64,000 nucleotides of DNA from assembly GCA_030150265.1 (NCBI GenBank), contig JASLGG010000009.1, positions 30,928-94,927 of the forward strand, given 5' to 3'. Both the position numbers and the translations under genes were made by a program. Shown here one piece after another: positions 61,648-64,000 of this stretch. Below the pieces are notes generated by a model. The model searched no databases, was not told the origin of the DNA, and was given only the letters and a program-made list of their open reading frames with translations. How positions within the stretch are numbered: the stretch's first letter is position 1; every line of letters begins with the position of its first letter. The DNA comes from Protaetiibacter sp. GTDB taxonomy: Bacteria > Actinomycetota > Actinomycetes > Actinomycetales > Microbacteriaceae.

Positions 61648-62310
61648 ATGGATGTCACCATCACCGGTCGAGGCGTCGGGATCCCGGATCGGTTCGAGGA
61701 CTACGTCGGCGAGAAGGCCGAGAAGGTCGAGCACCTGGCGCCCAAGGCCCTCGCCCTCGAGGTGAAGGTCGTGCGGCACCATGAGACGGGCGGCACCTCC
61801 GGCGACGACCGCGTGGAGCTGACCCTCATCGGTCCCGGCCCGATCGTGCGCGCCGAGTCCGACGGCGCCGACAAGTACGCCGCCTTCGACGCCGCCTTCG
61901 ACAAGCTCCTCGAGCGCATCCGGCAGGCCAAGGACCGCCGCAAGGTGCACCGCGGTCAGCGGCGCCCCACCTCGCTGCGCGAGGCGGCGGCCGACGGCTT
62001 CAGCGGCGTCGACGTCCGGCCCGCCTCGGTCGAGGTGATCGAGAAGGTCGCGACGGGGGCGATCCCGGTGGTGGACGAGGGGGCCGAGGAGGAGTGGAGC
62101 CCGGTCGTCATCCGCGAGAAGGAGTTCCCGGCCGAGCTCATGACGGCCGAGGACGCGGTCGACCGTATGGAGCTCGTCGGCCACGACTTCTTCCTCTTCA
62201 TCGACGCGCGCACGGACAAGCCGAGCGTGGTCTACCGCCGCAAGGGCTGGGACTACGGGGTCATCAAGCTCGACACGGAGGTCGCGGCGCTGAGCGCCGT
62301 CGCGGGCTGA
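61648..62310 (+). CDS. hpf: Ribosome hibernation promoting factor, long form
   Basis: A 220-residue long HPF. The N-terminal domain (about 1-105, beginning MDVTITGRGVGIPDRFEDYV) binds the 30S decoding region, and the C-terminal domain (about 155-215, with EKEFPAEL and FFLFIDARTDKPSVVYRRK) dimerises to make 100S ribosomes in stationary phase. GGGAGG precedes the ATG at 61648. It has its own promoter inside comF and a ten-pair terminator after the stop, so it can be expressed separately in stress. The position between comF and secA is conserved. Confidence 0.96.
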   Translation: MDVTITGRGVGIPDRFEDYVGEKAEKVEHLAPKALALEVKVVRHHETGGTSGDDRVELTLIGPGPIVRAESDGADKYAAFDAAFDKLLERIRQAKDRRKVHRGQRRPTSLREAAADGFSGVDVRPASVEVIEKVATGAIPVVDEGAEEEWSPVVIREKEFPAELMTAEDAVDRMELVGHDFFLFIDARTDKPSVVYRRKGWDYGVIKLDTEVAALSAVAG

Positions 62311-62319
62311 CGGCAGCGG

Positions 62320-62349
62320 GCGCGGTGTGATCCCGGCTCCACACCGCGC
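62320..62349 (+). terminator. Ten-pair terminator hairpin after hpf
   Basis: GCGCGGTGTG (62320-62329) and CACACCGCGC (62340-62349) pair perfectly around a 10-nt loop, 10 nt after the hpf stop and 18 nt before the secA -10 box. No long U-tract, as is usual in very GC-rich genomes. Confidence 0.75.
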
Positions 62350-62367
62350 TCTCAGGCCTCGGGCCAC

Positions 62368-62373
62368 TAGGCT
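62368..62373 (+). promoter_or_regulatory. -10 box TAGGCT of secA
   Basis: TAGGCT lies 53 nt before the GTG at 62427. The leader ends with GGAGG at 62416-62420. Confidence 0.55.
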
Positions 62374-62426
62374 GTTCGGGTCGAGGGCTCCCTGGCGTGC
62401 CCGGAAACCCGTACTGGAGGCCACCC

Positions 62427-64000
<1,574 letters not shown>

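Overview
The window is chromosomal DNA from a high-GC actinobacterium, most likely family Microbacteriaceae. The support is gene order and signals typical of that group: mtrA-mtrB-lpqB-comF-hpf-secA, a WhiB regulator, the GT2/DUF5719/zincin-like/DUF3499/manB block, many TAnnnT boxes 6-8 nt before start codons (leaderless transcription), and a CGATACGCCGC-type dispersed repeat. The genus cannot be decided from what is visible. I saw no rRNA, tRNA, CRISPR, phage or insertion sequence. No gene-free stretch exceeds 300 bases; the longest are about 250 nt (56603-56852, mtrA leader) and 218 nt (27094-27311, a divergent promoter region).

Bases 1-33600 are a large surface-polysaccharide locus. It supplies nucleotide sugars (two GDP-mannose 4,6-dehydratase-family enzymes, UDP-glucose dehydrogenase, UDP-xylose synthase), many glycosyltransferases (GT4, GT2, GT-C-like membrane proteins, an Alg14/Alg13-like fusion), an initiating polyprenyl-phosphate sugar transferase, a pyruvyl transferase, a Wzm/Wzt ABC exporter, a Wzx-type flippase and four Wzy/ligase-like polymerases. 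Two secreted proteins with DUF4214 repeats and two small unknown proteins lie among them. Transcription units alternate in strand: 4339-1 (-), 4494-5984 and 6083-8272 (+), 11376-8344 and 12900-11464 (-), 13069-20753 (+), 24605-20716 (-), 24653-26116 (+), 27093-26110 (-), 27312-31406 (+), 33567-31460 (-). Base composition here, above all 26-33 kb, is visibly less GC-rich than in the rest, which suggests modular gain by transfer.

From 33.6 kb on the window is very GC-rich core genome. It runs: acyl-CoA dehydrogenase, manA, a GlxA/AraC regulator, galE, whiB, a 942-aa GT2 membrane protein with DUF5719, a degenerate zincin-like protein, DUF3499, manB, ahcY and a TrpB-like enzyme. Next comes an RDD/SpoIIM-like/aquaporin/DUF58/MoxR/DUF4350/DUF4129/membrane-protein cluster. 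The window closes with the MtrAB-LpqB envelope signalling module, comF, hpf and the first 524 codons of secA.

The parts connect: manA and manB feed GDP-mannose to the Gmd enzymes, galE and Ugd/Uxs make UDP-sugars, and two separate export routes plus several polymerases suggest more than one surface glycan. The least explained parts are the DUF4214 secreted pair, the triple Wzy tandem (one copy has lost a conserved His), the two small coupled proteins, and several strong inverted repeats.
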